A stretch of DNA of 64,000 bases from Mesorhizobium sp. L-8-3. GTDB lineage: Bacteria; Pseudomonadota; Alphaproteobacteria; Rhizobiales; Rhizobiaceae. A program made the position numbers and the translations under genes. Every line of letters begins with the position of its first letter. The first letter of the stretch is position 1. The notes beneath the pieces are model-generated. The model searched no databases. It was not told the origin of the DNA and saw nothing but the letters and a program-made list of their open reading frames with translations. The stretch is taken from assembly GCF_016756615.1 (NCBI RefSeq), contig NZ_AP023262.1, forward strand, positions 62,001 through 126,000, in the 5' to 3' direction. Shown here in pieces: positions 1-9,042 of the stretch.

Positions 1-1441
1 AAATCGCCTCCGGAGACTTCGCGATCGGCTGGCCGCGACCGTCGCGCCTTCGGGCGAAAAGCTCGGCGCCGAGCCGCGCTGCGTCCCTGTTCCAGTTGGC
101 CTGTCGGCCGAGCGTGTGCGCGGCGTCTGACGGCGTGAAGCCCAGGACATGAACGAGGCCGCGCGTTACCAGCCGGGCGAGCGTCGCATTCTGCGCGGTC
201 GAGGCAAGCAGCCTGTCGAGCGGCTGCGGCGTCGCCGTGATCGTCCCGAAGAGCTTGGCTTCCGGCCCGGTCAGGCCGGCTGCGAGACGGTCGGGAACAC
301 CGGTGCGTAGCGCGAAACGTCCGTCCATGCGGCCGGGATTGGGCGCGCGCAGCTGCCGCTCGAGCTCGGGGATCACCACATCGGCATGCGCCATGCCCGC
401 CAGTGCCAGCGGCACCAGGCGGCGCGGCCCGAGCAGGATGCGCGGCGTCAGCCCACCATCCTCCAGCGATATCTCGGAATCGCCACCGAGCCCGAAGGTG
501 CGCATGGCGACAGCCTCGACCATGGTGCGGAAGCCACCGACCGTGGCTCCTTCGGGGTCGAGGCGCGGCCGGCCGCCGTCGAGCACCGCGACGTCGGTCG
601 TCGTGCCCCCGATATCGGAGACCACGGCGTCGTCGAGCCCTGTCATGTGACGGGCGCCGACGAGGCTGGCGGCCGGGCCGGACAGGATCGTCTCGATCGG
701 CCGCTGCCTCGCGAAGGCTGCCGAAACCAGGGCGCCGTCGCCGCGCACGACCATCAGCGGCGCCGCGATGCCGCGCTTTTCCAGGAAGCCCTCGGTCGCT
801 GCGGCGAGCCTGTCGATCATCGAGATCAGGCGGGCGTTGAACAAGGTCGTCAGGGCGCGGCGCGGGCCGCCGAGCTTGGCCGAGAGTTCGTGGCTGGCGG
901 TGACGGGCAGGCCGGTCCGCTCGCGGATGAGTGTGCGCGCCGCCAACTCATGGGCGGGATTGCGGGTGGCGAAATAGGCGCAGACGGCGAAACCCGAGAC
1001 GCTGCCGGCGAGTTGCGGCAGCGCTTCCTCGAGCGCGCCGAGATCGAGCGGCTGGGCGTTGCCGTGGACGTCGTGTCCGCCGGGGCAGAAGATGACGGGA
1101 TCCGTGCCGAGCGCCCTCTGCAGCCCGTCGCGGGCGAGATCGGCCTCGGAGAAACCGATCATGACCAGCGCGACGCGCCCGCCCTGTCCTTCGACCAGGG
1201 CGTTGGTGGCAAGGGTCGTGGACATCGACACCAGCTTGACGGCTGTCGGATCGACGCCGGCCTTGTCGAGCACTGCATCCACCGCACCCGATATGCCGAC
1301 CGCGAGGTCGTGCCGGGTTGTCAGCGCCTTGGCCTTGGCGGCGACGCCTGTCGCCTCCGACCACAGCACCGCATCGGTGTAGGTTCCGCCGGTGTCGATG
1401 CCCAGGAAAAATGCCGGCTGCTCCTGGGAGATGACGTTCAT
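1..1441 (-). CDS. HyuA-type hydantoinase/oxoprolinase subunit (C-terminus beyond window)
   Basis: About 480 N-terminal residues are visible; the gene runs off the left edge. The family opens cyclic amides such as hydantoins or 5-oxoproline with ATP. The start is the ATG at 1441. Residues 12-20 read FLGIDTGGT, the first phosphate-binding loop of the actin-like fold. STTLATNAL follows near residue 75, and DIGGTTTDVAVLDGG, the second loop, near 273. No open frame that long exists on the other strand with family motifs. No partner HyuB is visible because the downstream side lies outside the window. It is only distantly like the HyuA at 44580-46652. Substrate cannot be deduced. Family assignment is firm, exact reaction is not. 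Confidence 0.88.
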   Translation of the reverse strand, partial: MNVISQEQPAFFLGIDTGGTYTDAVLWSEATGVAAKAKALTTRHDLAVGISGAVDAVLDKAGVDPTAVKLVSMSTTLATNALVEGQGGRVALVMIGFSEADLARDGLQRALGTDPVIFCPGGHDVHGNAQPLDLGALEEALPQLAGSVSGFAVCAYFATRNPAHELAARTLIRERTGLPVTASHELSAKLGGPRRALTTLFNARLISMIDRLAAATEGFLEKRGIAAPLMVVRGDGALVSAAFARQRPIETILSGPAASLVGARHMTGLDDAVVSDIGGTTTDVAVLDGGRPRLDPEGATVGGFRTMVEAVAMRTFGLGGDSEISLEDGGLTPRILLGPRRLVPLALAGMAHADVVIPELERQLRAPNPGRMDGRFALRTGVPDRLAAGLTGPEAKLFGTITATPQPLDRLLASTAQNATLARLVTRGLVHVLGFTPSDAAHTLGRQANWNRDAARLGAELFARRRDGRGQPIAKSPEAI

Positions 1442-1507
1442 TTCTGCTGCCGTTCCGTCGCGACGTGGTCTTGCCGCACGCCCTTACAGCAGCTTCACGA
1501 TGCGAGG

Positions 1508-1540
1508 AAGGCCGGCCCGGTTGGGCCAGGCCGGCCTTTT
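1508..1540. terminator. Rho-independent terminator between two minus-strand genes
   Basis: A perfect 10-bp inverted repeat, AAGGCCGGCC at 1508-1517 and GGCCGGCCTT at 1529-1538, has an 11-nt loop. The T-run (TTTT) is on the plus-strand side; on the minus strand the stem is followed only by CCTCGC. It lies 14 bp past the stop of the DUF1236 gene. It is probably the terminator of that gene or a barrier to opposing transcription. Confidence 0.6.
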
Positions 1541-1553
1541 CTGACCCTAAGTG

Positions 1554-2237
1554 CTACTGGTTCTGGACCCAGACGACTGTGCGGCTGCCGCGATTGACGA
1601 CAACAGGGCCTTCGTCCGTGTAGACATAGCCATAGGCCGGATCGGCGGGGATCTCGACGAGCCGGACGGTCTCGGGCACGATCGTGCCAACCGTTGCGCC
1701 GCGCTCGATGACCACGGGATCGCTCGGATTGGCGCGGACATAACCGATCGCCTCGTCACGCACGACGTAACCCGGCGAGTAGAGCATCTCGCGGTTCTCG
1801 AGAGAGACGACGACGGGCCGACCCTCCGAGTAGAAATAGCCGAACTGCGGATATTCCGGGATCGGCGTGACCGCGACCGCCGCGGGGACGACCACGCCAG
1901 GCCTGACGCCGCCCTCGATGACGACCTGCCGGGTCGGGTGCGCCACCACATAGTCGACCGCCGGGTCCGGAACCGCCGTGGCGGAGCCGAGCATGGCGCC
2001 GGCAAAGCCGCCAACCACCGCTCCGACCGGGCCAGCGACGACAGCGCCGGTCACGGCACCGGCCGTGCCGCCGACCGCGACGCCGGCGTCCACTCTGGGA
2101 TTGGTGCTCTGGGTCGTCATGTCGTCCATCGCTCTCTCGGCGGCAGGAGCATTGGGCGACTGTACGGGCGCTTCCTGAGCGTAGGCGCCCAAGGTAAGGG
2201 CCGAAATGGCCACGGAGGCAAACAGGATTTTGCGCAT
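1554..2237 (-). CDS. DUF1236 family exported protein with glycine-zipper segment
   Basis: 227 residues. The start at 2237 is chosen for the GAAAGGAAAAG ribosome site seven bases upstream and because a Sec signal peptide follows directly (MRKILFASVAISALTLGAYA, cleavage near residue 20). Residues around 50-85 are a Gly/Ala-rich zipper (repeated GxxxG, VGGTAGAVTGAVV), a membrane-active segment found in small envelope proteins. The C-terminal half carries two DUF1236 repeats, each with a P-x-(Y/F)GYxY-x-x-(E/D)G-x-PVVV pattern. The protein should sit in the periplasm or be membrane-associated. Function of DUF1236 is unknown; the family is common in Rhizobiales. Confidence 0.85.
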   Translation of the reverse strand: MRKILFASVAISALTLGAYAQEAPVQSPNAPAAERAMDDMTTQSTNPRVDAGVAVGGTAGAVTGAVVAGPVGAVVGGFAGAMLGSATAVPDPAVDYVVAHPTRQVVIEGGVRPGVVVPAAVAVTPIPEYPQFGYFYSEGRPVVVSLENREMLYSPGYVVRDEAIGYVRANPSDPVVIERGATVGTIVPETVRLVEIPADPAYGYVYTDEGPVVVNRGSRTVVWVQNQ

Positions 2238-2717
2238 GGCTTTTCCTTTCGCTTCGGTTGTCCCTCGGCGGGCAAACGCAACTGCTCCCGGGTGGGTTCC
2301 TCTTTTTCGGATCGACTGCAAAGGCTTCTCGGGCGGTCAACGCCTCAAGGGTTCGACCGACTGGAATACTTTTCCTGCGACTTCGCGGGACCGGAAGGTC
2401 ATGGACGGCGCCGGAAATCTCGACCAGATGTCGATACCGTCACGCGGCTTCAGCGGCATGACGCTGCGCCTCCACGACCCGCAGCCGGAGCGTGGCTGAT
2501 CTGTTTGGTCCGATACCAGGAGTTTCCGCCTGTCTCCGCCGACGATCGGCAGTTTCGACAATGGACGCGGCGAACTCTTCGGCGACGGCGTCGAAGTCGG
2601 CAGGCCAGTTCGAGAACGCTTCCTTTGGACCGCAGGTGCGGGCCCGCGTTGGGAGCAATCCTTTTCAACCGATGGCGGCCGGTTGAACTGGGTGATGCGA
2701 GAGGGCTTGGCTCCGCG
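2238..2717. other. Interval without a recognised gene
   Basis: About 480 bp between the DUF1236 gene and the small lipoprotein gene, both on the minus strand. Short open frames exist but none has a credible start, motif or domain. A 6-bp hairpin (CAACCG/CGGTTG, 2667-2686) lies just downstream of the lipoprotein gene but has no T-run in either useful direction. The promoter of the DUF1236 gene must lie here but I cannot place it. Confidence 0.5.
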
Positions 2718-2891
2718 CTACCCCGCGACCTGCTCTTCCTGTTCCATCGTGAGCGGCTTGATCTCGGGCGGGAGCGGCTCCGCTTCGATCGGCACCTCCA
2801 CGCGTGGCACTTCCACGCGCGGAGGTGCCGATCGCGGCGTGCAGGCGGATAGGAAAACGATGCACAAGGCGAAAACGATGCGAAAAGGCAT
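2718..2891 (-). CDS. Small lipoprotein, 57 residues
   Basis: A short gene read on the minus strand from ATG at 2891 to TAG at 2718-2720. It begins MPFRIVFALCIVFLSAC, a charged start, a hydrophobic core and a lipobox LSAC with the lipidated Cys at residue 17, so lipoprotein signal peptidase should cut there. The mature 41 residues are Pro/Glu-rich with a short repeat, RVEVPRVEVPIEAEPLPPEIKPL, and end EQEEQVAG. No known domain is recognised. Such Pro-rich small lipoproteins may span periplasm, but the role is unknown. The signal peptide and lipobox are the main support; no strong ribosome site is seen. Confidence 0.7.
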   Translation of the reverse strand: MPFRIVFALCIVFLSACTPRSAPPRVEVPRVEVPIEAEPLPPEIKPLTMEQEEQVAG

Positions 2892-3093
2892 GGGGTGGCG
2901 GTAGCGATGACCTGTGGCGGGATCGGGGCGAAGCGACGAGGTGCGGATTGATCGCCCGAGGCACGTCCCGCCTGCAAGCCCTTTCCTTCATCCACCTTGC
3001 CAGGCTTAACCATTGTGGATCGTCAAAGCGTAGGTTACGAAATTCCGGAAATGCGATCTGCCGTTGAGAATCTCACCTTTGCCGCAACTATCG

Positions 3094-4038
3094 ATGCTGA
3101 ATCTGGTGGCCGGGCGCTACTTTCTCGAGGTCGCTCGCGCCCAGTCCATACGCCAGGCCGCCGACCGGCTGCAACTGGCCCCTTCGGCCATCAGCCGCCA
3201 GATCAGCAAGCTGGAGCATGACCTGAACATCCGGCTGGTGGAGCGTCGGTCGGGAGGCGTCGTATTGACGGAGGCCGGACGCATTCTGGTCGGCCATCTG
3301 GAGGAAATCTTCGATAGGGTGGACAGGATCGAAGGAGAGATCGCCGACCTCCAAGGGCTGAAGGGAGGCACAGTGACGGTGGCGACCGTCGAGGGCATCA
3401 CCCGGCCCTTCCTTGCCGATCAGATCGCCTCATTCCGGAAGACACACAGCGCGGTGAATTTCCGGGTACGGGTCAGAGGACGGATGCGGGTGCTGGAGGC
3501 GCTTGAACAGCACATCTGCCAGATCGGCTTCATCTATGACCATTACTCGCACCCGATGATCGAAACCGTCGGTTCATGGCGCCAGCCCTTGCTGGCTCTC
3601 GCCGGACCGAGCCATCCTTTCGCGGACGGCCGGGAAGTCACGCTGCACGACCTCGCCGAAATGCCCTGCGTGCTGCCGGACGACACTTTTGGTATCCATC
3701 ACCTCGTCAAGCGTGCGTTCTCCCGTATCGACCGCCATCCGAGGGCTGCGCTGGTCGCCGACCAGTTCCACTTCCTTGCCTACCATGCCAGCAACACGGG
3801 CGCAGTCATCTACCTTCCGCTGCAGGCGGCCCTGAATGAGGTAAAGGCGGGGTTGCTTGTGCCCCTCAATCTGAAATGTCCGGAGTTCGAGCACCGGCAC
3901 ATCCATGCCGTTGTCCGGGCCAACCAGCAACTCCCGCCCGCCGCCGCAGCCTTCTTGAGATTCATCGTCGAGGCCTTCGCCGTCGGCGAAATGGCTGACG
4001 CCGAACTGATGGCCCGCCTGTCCGGCGGTCAGTCGTAG
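3094..4038 (+). CDS. LysR family transcriptional regulator
   Basis: 314 residues from the ATG at 3094; a TTG at 3064 in the same frame would add ten residues. The later start puts the aromatic pair YF at residues 9-10, where it falls in most LysR proteins. The winged helix-turn-helix covers residues about 8-65, with AADRLQLAPSAISRQISKLE as recognition region and LTEAGRIL at its end. The rest is a periplasmic-binding-protein-like effector domain. It converges with the ridA-like gene, overlapping its stop by 10 bp. The amidase-TRAP operon downstream is a plausible target, but the gene is not divergent from it, so this is a guess. Confidence 0.85.
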   Translation: MLNLVAGRYFLEVARAQSIRQAADRLQLAPSAISRQISKLEHDLNIRLVERRSGGVVLTEAGRILVGHLEEIFDRVDRIEGEIADLQGLKGGTVTVATVEGITRPFLADQIASFRKTHSAVNFRVRVRGRMRVLEALEQHICQIGFIYDHYSHPMIETVGSWRQPLLALAGPSHPFADGREVTLHDLAEMPCVLPDDTFGIHHLVKRAFSRIDRHPRAALVADQFHFLAYHASNTGAVIYLPLQAALNEVKAGLLVPLNLKCPEFEHRHIHAVVRANQQLPPAAAAFLRFIVEAFAVGEMADAELMARLSGGQS

Positions 4039-4514
4039 ATTTCGATCGTCATCTCCGCTTCCACCGGCGCGTTGAAGCCCAACTCATGTTGTGTCAGGGC
4101 CGCACGGGCATGTTTGCCACGCTCTTCGCCCCACAGCGCCACATAGAGATCGGAAGCGCCGTTGAGAACCAGGTGGGGCAGAGTGAAGTCCCGGCCGCAG
4201 GTTATATAGCCGACCATCTTCACGATCCGCTTCACGCGATCCAGATCGCCAAGCACAGCCTTCATCATGGCGAGATGATTTATGGCCATCAGCCGAGCCG
4301 AGGCGTAGCCTTGCTCAATGGTCAAATCGGTGCCGACTTTGCCGACATAGGGAAGCACGTCGTCGTCATTCTCGTCCGGCAGCGTGCCCAGTGTTCCGGC
4401 CAGATAGAGAATATTGCCCACAACGACACCCGGAACATAGTTGCCGACGGCCTTGGGAGCCCTCGGCAGGACGATTCCCATTTCCTTCAGCCGCTTTTCG
4501 GTTTCATGCGCCAT
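4029..4514 (-). CDS. RidA/YjgF/UK114 family protein
   Basis: 161 residues from ATG at 4514, chosen for the GGGAGAAAGAA ribosome site directly upstream; longer in-frame starts lack one. RidA-type proteins are trimers that hydrolyse enamine/imine intermediates, or act as amidohydrolases of specific pathways. The protein is somewhat longer than classical RidA (about 130) and has the later-diverged form: VGNYVPGVVVGNILYLAGTLG, then GYASARLMAINHLAMMKAVLGDLDRVKRIVKMVGYI. The canonical arginine of RidA (an R-T/P element near residue 105) is not obvious, since the region reads LGFNAPVEAEMTIEIYD. It stands divergent to the amidase gene, which suggests a shared nitrogen-compound pathway. Confidence 0.85.
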   Translation of the reverse strand: MAHETEKRLKEMGIVLPRAPKAVGNYVPGVVVGNILYLAGTLGTLPDENDDDVLPYVGKVGTDLTIEQGYASARLMAINHLAMMKAVLGDLDRVKRIVKMVGYITCGRDFTLPHLVLNGASDLYVALWGEERGKHARAALTQHELGFNAPVEAEMTIEIYD

Positions 4515-4804
4515 TTCTTTCTCCCATCGAAGTCGGGCCGAACCTAATTCGAAACGGCAGGCAATCGAGTGCGATCCAGGCAACAGACTTTTGCCTTCCC
4601 GGCAACACGCAGCCTGATCCAAGGACCGGCCCGGTCGCCATTCTTGCGAAAAAGCCAATAAATTTCAAAGCATTACAGTTCCGTATCAAGATCGACCGAT
4701 CGCCGTCGCCCCGCAAGATCGCGCCCAACTCCACTGCACAAAACCGTTGCCGCGCTCCGTCGGTCCGGTCTTAGTCGTCGCCGATGAGAAGCGAGGAGAA
4801 ACCG

Positions 4805-6193
4805 ATGCTGCGTGCCGACAGGTCGCTTCATCAGATAGCAGGCGATTTGAGGGAAGGCCGTCTCACCGCGCAGGCGCTGATGGAGGAAGCGGCGGAGCGC
4901 CATCGCGCCACCGAAGGCCGGCTGAATGCCTACAAGACCTGGGCAGGCGAGCGCGCGAGACTTCACGCTCAGGCGGCGGACATGTTGCTGGGAAGCGGTG
5001 TGGATCTCGGCCCGCTCATGGGCATGCCCGTATCCGTGAAGGATCTCTACGGCGTTCCCGGTCTCCCTGTCTTCGCAGGCACGGACACGGCCTTTCCCGA
5101 AAGCTGGACAAACCCCGGACCGCTTGTGCGCCGGCTGCAAGGCCAACTGGGTATCGTGACAGGCAAGACCCATACGGTGGAGTTCGCCTTCGGCGGTCTG
5201 GGCGTCAATGCGCATTGGGGGTCACCGGTGAACCCGTGGTCCGCTCCGGGTGAACCGCGCGCGCCCGGCGGCTCAAGCTCGGGGGCGGGCGTGTCGCTCG
5301 GGCAGGGATCCGCGCTGGTGGCGCTCGGCACCGATACGGCCGGTTCGGTCCGCATTCCTGCCTCGCTGACCGGGCAGGTGGCACTAAAGACCACGCATGG
5401 GCGCTGGTCGGGTGAAGGGATCGTTCCGCTGTCTCCTTCGCTCGACACTCCCGGCATCCTGTGTCGCACGGTCGAGGATCTGGCTTTCGCCTTTGCCGCG
5501 CTCGATGGCAGCGCGGACAAGCCGGCTCCGCCGCGGTCTGTCGACGGGCTGCGGATCGGTGTTCCCCGCAACTTCTTCTGGGACGAGGCCGATGCTTCGA
5601 TCGTCGAGATCACCGAAGCGGCGCTGCGCAAGCTCGAATCGAAGGGCGCGCGGCTCGTGCCGCTGGAATTGCCGGGCTGCGATGAGGTGATCGCGGTATT
5701 CCAGCAGGGCGGGCTTGCCGCTTCGGAATTGCACGCCTTCCTCAATGCCCGTTTCCCCGAACGCATCGCCCGGCTCGATCCGGTTGTGCGCATGCGGGTC
5801 GCGGGCGCCGACAGCGTCACCGCCGCGGAATATCTTCGACGGCGTGCGGTGCTGGCCGAGAATGGCCAGCGATCGAGGCAGGCCTTCGATCACTGCGACG
5901 TTCTCATGACCCCTACGGTGCCGATCAGCCCCCCGCTGCTGTCGGAACTGCAGGATGCCGAGACCTATCGCAGGGCCAACATGCTGGTGCTTCGCAACAC
6001 CGCGATCGCGAACCTGTTCGGCTGGTGCGCCATGAGCCTGCCGGCCGGTCTCGACGCCAACGCCATGCCAGTGGGGCTGCAGCTAATCGGCCCGCCCTTG
6101 TATGAGCCGGGGCTGATCGCCGCGGGGCTCGCCACGGAGGCCGTTCTGGGGCGTGCGGCGGACTTGCTGGGCCAGGTTCCCCTGTCACGCTGA
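4805..6193 (+). CDS. Amidase, amidase-signature family
   Basis: 462 residues. Start at 4805 is chosen because GAGGAGAAACC lies just upstream; an ATG at 4784 is less well placed. The amidase-signature Ser-cisSer-Lys triad is visible: Lys in MPVSVKDLYGVPG near residue 78, then PGGSSSGAGVSLGQG and GTDTAGSVRIPA around residues 155-185, which hold the two serines. The length is typical. The family hydrolyses carboxamides to acids and ammonia (for example indoleacetamide or allophanate); which amide is not evident. It leads a plus-strand unit with a TRAP transporter starting 39 bp later, so the imported solute is probably an amide or its acid. Confidence 0.9.
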   Translation: MLRADRSLHQIAGDLREGRLTAQALMEEAAERHRATEGRLNAYKTWAGERARLHAQAADMLLGSGVDLGPLMGMPVSVKDLYGVPGLPVFAGTDTAFPESWTNPGPLVRRLQGQLGIVTGKTHTVEFAFGGLGVNAHWGSPVNPWSAPGEPRAPGGSSSGAGVSLGQGSALVALGTDTAGSVRIPASLTGQVALKTTHGRWSGEGIVPLSPSLDTPGILCRTVEDLAFAFAALDGSADKPAPPRSVDGLRIGVPRNFFWDEADASIVEITEAALRKLESKGARLVPLELPGCDEVIAVFQQGGLAASELHAFLNARFPERIARLDPVVRMRVAGADSVTAAEYLRRRAVLAENGQRSRQAFDHCDVLMTPTVPISPPLLSELQDAETYRRANMLVLRNTAIANLFGWCAMSLPAGLDANAMPVGLQLIGPPLYEPGLIAAGLATEAVLGRAADLLGQVPLSR

Positions 6194-6232
6194 AGCAGCC
6201 CATCCATTGATCAACCAGAGAGGAAAAGAACC

Positions 6233-7225
6233 ATGACGCTCCACAAACTCGGACTGTCCGTCGCGACAACCATCGCGGTCTGCTTCGGCGGGCTCCCGGC
6301 GGTGGCCGCGGAGTTCGATTTCACCTTCGCCCACGTGCTGTCGGAGGAAACCCCGAATGCGCGTGCCGCCGAGCGGTTCAAGGAAGAAGTGGAGAAGAAT
6401 TCCGGGGGACGCATCCAGATCAACATCCGGCCGGCAGCGCAACTGGGAGGCGACGTCGAGATCATCGAACAGACCCAGATGGGACTTGTCCATATCGCCA
6501 TTCCTCCGACGGGCAACCTCGCCAATTTCAATGAGAAGATGTACCTGATGGATCTGCCATTCCTGCTGACCGACGACGCGTCGATGAAGCGGGTGCTCGA
6601 CGGCGAGGTCGGCGGAGAACTGCTCGACTCGCTCGAGCCGAACAACCTGAAGGGTATCGCCATCTGGGGCGCCGGTTTCCGGCACATGACCAACAATGTG
6701 CGCCCGATCGAAGGCCCGGACGATCTGAAGGGCATCAAGATGCGCACGCTGCAGGCCCCGGCGATCCTGTCCACCTATCGCGCCTACGGAGCGAACCCGA
6801 CGGCGATGGCCTATACCGAGGTCTATAACGGGCTCCAGCAGGGCGTTGTCGAAGGGCAGGAGAATCCCTTTGCCAACATCCATTCCATGAAATTCTACGA
6901 AGTTCAGAAATACATGACGCTGACTGCCCACACCTATCACACCTACGCGGCGGTCATGAACAAGCAGGCCTGGGACAACCTGCCGGACGATCTGAAGAAA
7001 GTCGTCGAGGACGCCATGATCGTGGGCCGCGACGCGGGGCGCGAATACACGCTCGAGGACGAGTCCAAGATCCTCGAGGAGATCAAAGGTTCCACCGAGG
7101 TTCGGGAGCTTTCGGCCGAGGGCCGCGAGGCCTTCATCGAACGGTCGAAGCCGATCTATGACGAGTTCCGTCCCAAGGTGACGCCGGAACTGCTGGACAA
7201 AGCCATAGCCGCAGCGAAGGGCTGA
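6233..7225 (+). CDS. TRAP transporter substrate-binding protein (DctP family)
   Basis: 330 residues with a Sec signal peptide (cleavage near VAA-E, residue 26). The ribosome site GAGAGGAAAAG precedes the ATG. The mature part starts FDFTFAHVLSEETPNARAAERFKEEVEKNSGG, typical of DctP. GIKMRTLQAP near residue 167 carries the conserved arginine that binds substrate carboxylate in this family. FANIHSMKFYEVQKYMTLT follows. It captures a carboxylate-type solute in the periplasm and hands it to the DctQ-DctM membrane pair encoded directly downstream. The solute cannot be inferred beyond a link with the amidase upstream. Confidence 0.92.
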   Translation: MTLHKLGLSVATTIAVCFGGLPAVAAEFDFTFAHVLSEETPNARAAERFKEEVEKNSGGRIQINIRPAAQLGGDVEIIEQTQMGLVHIAIPPTGNLANFNEKMYLMDLPFLLTDDASMKRVLDGEVGGELLDSLEPNNLKGIAIWGAGFRHMTNNVRPIEGPDDLKGIKMRTLQAPAILSTYRAYGANPTAMAYTEVYNGLQQGVVEGQENPFANIHSMKFYEVQKYMTLTAHTYHTYAAVMNKQAWDNLPDDLKKVVEDAMIVGRDAGREYTLEDESKILEEIKGSTEVRELSAEGREAFIERSKPIYDEFRPKVTPELLDKAIAAAKG

Positions 7226-7244
7226 CGGTTCCAGGGGCCGGACG

Positions 7245-7754
7245 ATGATCGAGGCACTGAACCGGGTCGTGGATTGGATCGAGAACGCCTTGGTCACGAT
7301 CCTGATGCTCACTGCAACGATCGTCGCCATCACCCAGGTGGTGGCGCGATACGTCTTCAACAACTCCATCTACTGGTCGGAAGAGTTGATCCTGTACTCC
7401 CTCATCACCATGAGCTTCCTGACCATGGGAATGGGCGTTCGGTACGGCGCGCATATCAGTGTCGAAGCCGCCTATGCATTTTCCGGCCGCCGGCTGTCAC
7501 AGGCCTTGCGGATAGGGTCTGCCTGTCTCGGCCTGATCTTTGCGGGCGCTCTGATCTACTACGGCAGCCGCCTGTCGATTAATACGCTGCGCATGGGGCA
7601 ACTATCGCCTGCGATGCGCGCGCCGGTCGGCTACATCTATCTGGTCATACCGGCCGCCGGAGCGTTCATGACGCTGCGCTACCTGCTGGTGCTCGGCAAT
7701 CTGCTCGCCGGGCGGGAATATGTCCCGCCGCAGGCCGACATCAAGAATACCTGA
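7245..7754 (+). CDS. TRAP transporter small permease (DctQ family)
   Basis: 169 residues with four predicted membrane helices, at about residues 14-34, 48-68, 86-106 and 130-150. The RYVFNNSIYWSEELILYSLI segment between helices one and two is the family hallmark. It lies 19 bp after the binding-protein gene and 13 bp before the large permease start. Together with DctM it forms the sodium-driven membrane complex. Confidence 0.9.
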   Translation: MIEALNRVVDWIENALVTILMLTATIVAITQVVARYVFNNSIYWSEELILYSLITMSFLTMGMGVRYGAHISVEAAYAFSGRRLSQALRIGSACLGLIFAGALIYYGSRLSINTLRMGQLSPAMRAPVGYIYLVIPAAGAFMTLRYLLVLGNLLAGREYVPPQADIKNT

Positions 7755-7767
7755 AGGGGACACGACC

Positions 7768-9042
7768 ATGGTGGGAACGCTCGTTCCAGCCTTTTTCGGG
7801 CTGCTGGTGCTCGGCTTGCCGATCTTTGCGGCCCTGTCCTTGTCGGTCGCATTGATTCTCTACTTCGCGGGAGGGATCGACCCCCTCGTGGTGCCGATGC
7901 GCATGTTCTCGGGCATGAACAATTTCTCTCTCATGTCCATTCCCTTCTTCGTCCTGGCCGCCGAATTGATGCGCATCGGCGGCCTTTCGGACCGGCTGAT
8001 CGACGTGGCACGGGCGCTGATCGGCTGGCTTCCGGGCGGGCTGGCGGCCGCCACGGTGGTGGCCTGCCTGATGTTCGGTTCGATTTCCGGTTCAAGTCCC
8101 GCCACCGTCGTCGCCATCGGTACGATCATGTATCCGGCCATGGTCAAGGCAGGCTATGATCGCTTCTTCTCGATCGGGCTCGTCACCACCGCCGGCACGC
8201 TCGGCCCGATCGTACCACCTTCGATCGCGCTGATCATATACGGTTCGGTAACCGGCACTTCGGTCGGCAAGCTGTTTGCCGCCGGGCTGCTGCCGGCGCT
8301 CCTGATCGGTGGGTTGCTGATCGGCTTTGCCTGCTGGTACTCCGCGCGCAAAGGCTATCCGCGCGATCCATTCCCCACCTTCGAGCGCATCGTGACAGCT
8401 TTCAAGCGCGCCGCCTGGGGACTGGGGTTGCCCGTGATTCTGCTGGGCGGAATCTATTCGGGCGTATTCACGCCTACCGAATCGGCTGCGGCCGCCTGCA
8501 TCTACGGCTGGTTCATCGGTGCCATCGTCTATCGCGCCATCTCCGCGCAGGAGACCCTCGTCATATTGCGCAATACCGGGTTGCTCGCCGGGCCACTCCT
8601 GTTGATCACAGCCGGTGCTTCGGCTTTTTCCTGGCTCCTGGCCACGACGGGTGCGCCATCGCAACTGGCGAGCCAGGTCCTTTCGGGGACCGACAATCCG
8701 GTTCTGATCGTGGCGCTCTTCAACCTCATCCTGCTGGTGGCAGGCTGCCTCCTTGACAGCGCGTCCGCGATTATCGTCCTGGGCCCGCTGATGCAGCCCA
8801 TCGCACAGCAGGTCGGTGTCGACCCGATCCACTTTGGCATCATCATGCTCGTCAACCTGTCGGTGGGCATGCTCACTCCTCCGGTCGGCCTGAACCTGTT
8901 CGTGGCCATGGGCGTGGCCGAGATGACCCTGTTCGAGGTCTTCAGGGCAACATTGCCGACTATTGTGCTGATGTTGGTGGCCCTGATCATCGTGTCATAC
9001 GTCCCGGTGCTTAGCCTGTTCCTGCCGAGCACTCTGTTCTGA
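7768..9042 (+). CDS. TRAP transporter large permease (DctM family)
   Basis: 424 residues from ATG at 7768, preceded by CTGAAGGGGACAC as ribosome site. It is very hydrophobic with about 11-12 helices. Family motifs are NNFSLMSIPFFVLAAELM near residue 55, GSISGSSPATVVAIGTIMYP near 105, and GILIPP-type PIVPPSIALIIYG near 150. TPTESAAAACIYGWFIGA (about 240) and a second copy of the PPVG motif (MLTPPVGLNLFVAMGV) follow. It forms the sodium-coupled translocation channel and completes the amidase-linked TRAP system. Confidence 0.93.
   Translation: MVGTLVPAFFGLLVLGLPIFAALSLSVALILYFAGGIDPLVVPMRMFSGMNNFSLMSIPFFVLAAELMRIGGLSDRLIDVARALIGWLPGGLAAATVVACLMFGSISGSSPATVVAIGTIMYPAMVKAGYDRFFSIGLVTTAGTLGPIVPPSIALIIYGSVTGTSVGKLFAAGLLPALLIGGLLIGFACWYSARKGYPRDPFPTFERIVTAFKRAAWGLGLPVILLGGIYSGVFTPTESAAAACIYGWFIGAIVYRAISAQETLVILRNTGLLAGPLLLITAGASAFSWLLATTGAPSQLASQVLSGTDNPVLIVALFNLILLVAGCLLDSASAIIVLGPLMQPIAQQVGVDPIHFGIIMLVNLSVGMLTPPVGLNLFVAMGVAEMTLFEVFRATLPTIVLMLVALIIVSYVPVLSLFLPSTLF

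Noticed and set aside
386..1597. A 403-codon open frame on the plus strand
   Set aside because: Overlaps the HyuA gene on the opposite strand and is low in hydrophobic order; no family.
2337..2658. Short minus-strand frames downstream of the lipoprotein gene
   Set aside because: No start with ribosome site, no motif, overlapping each other in different frames.
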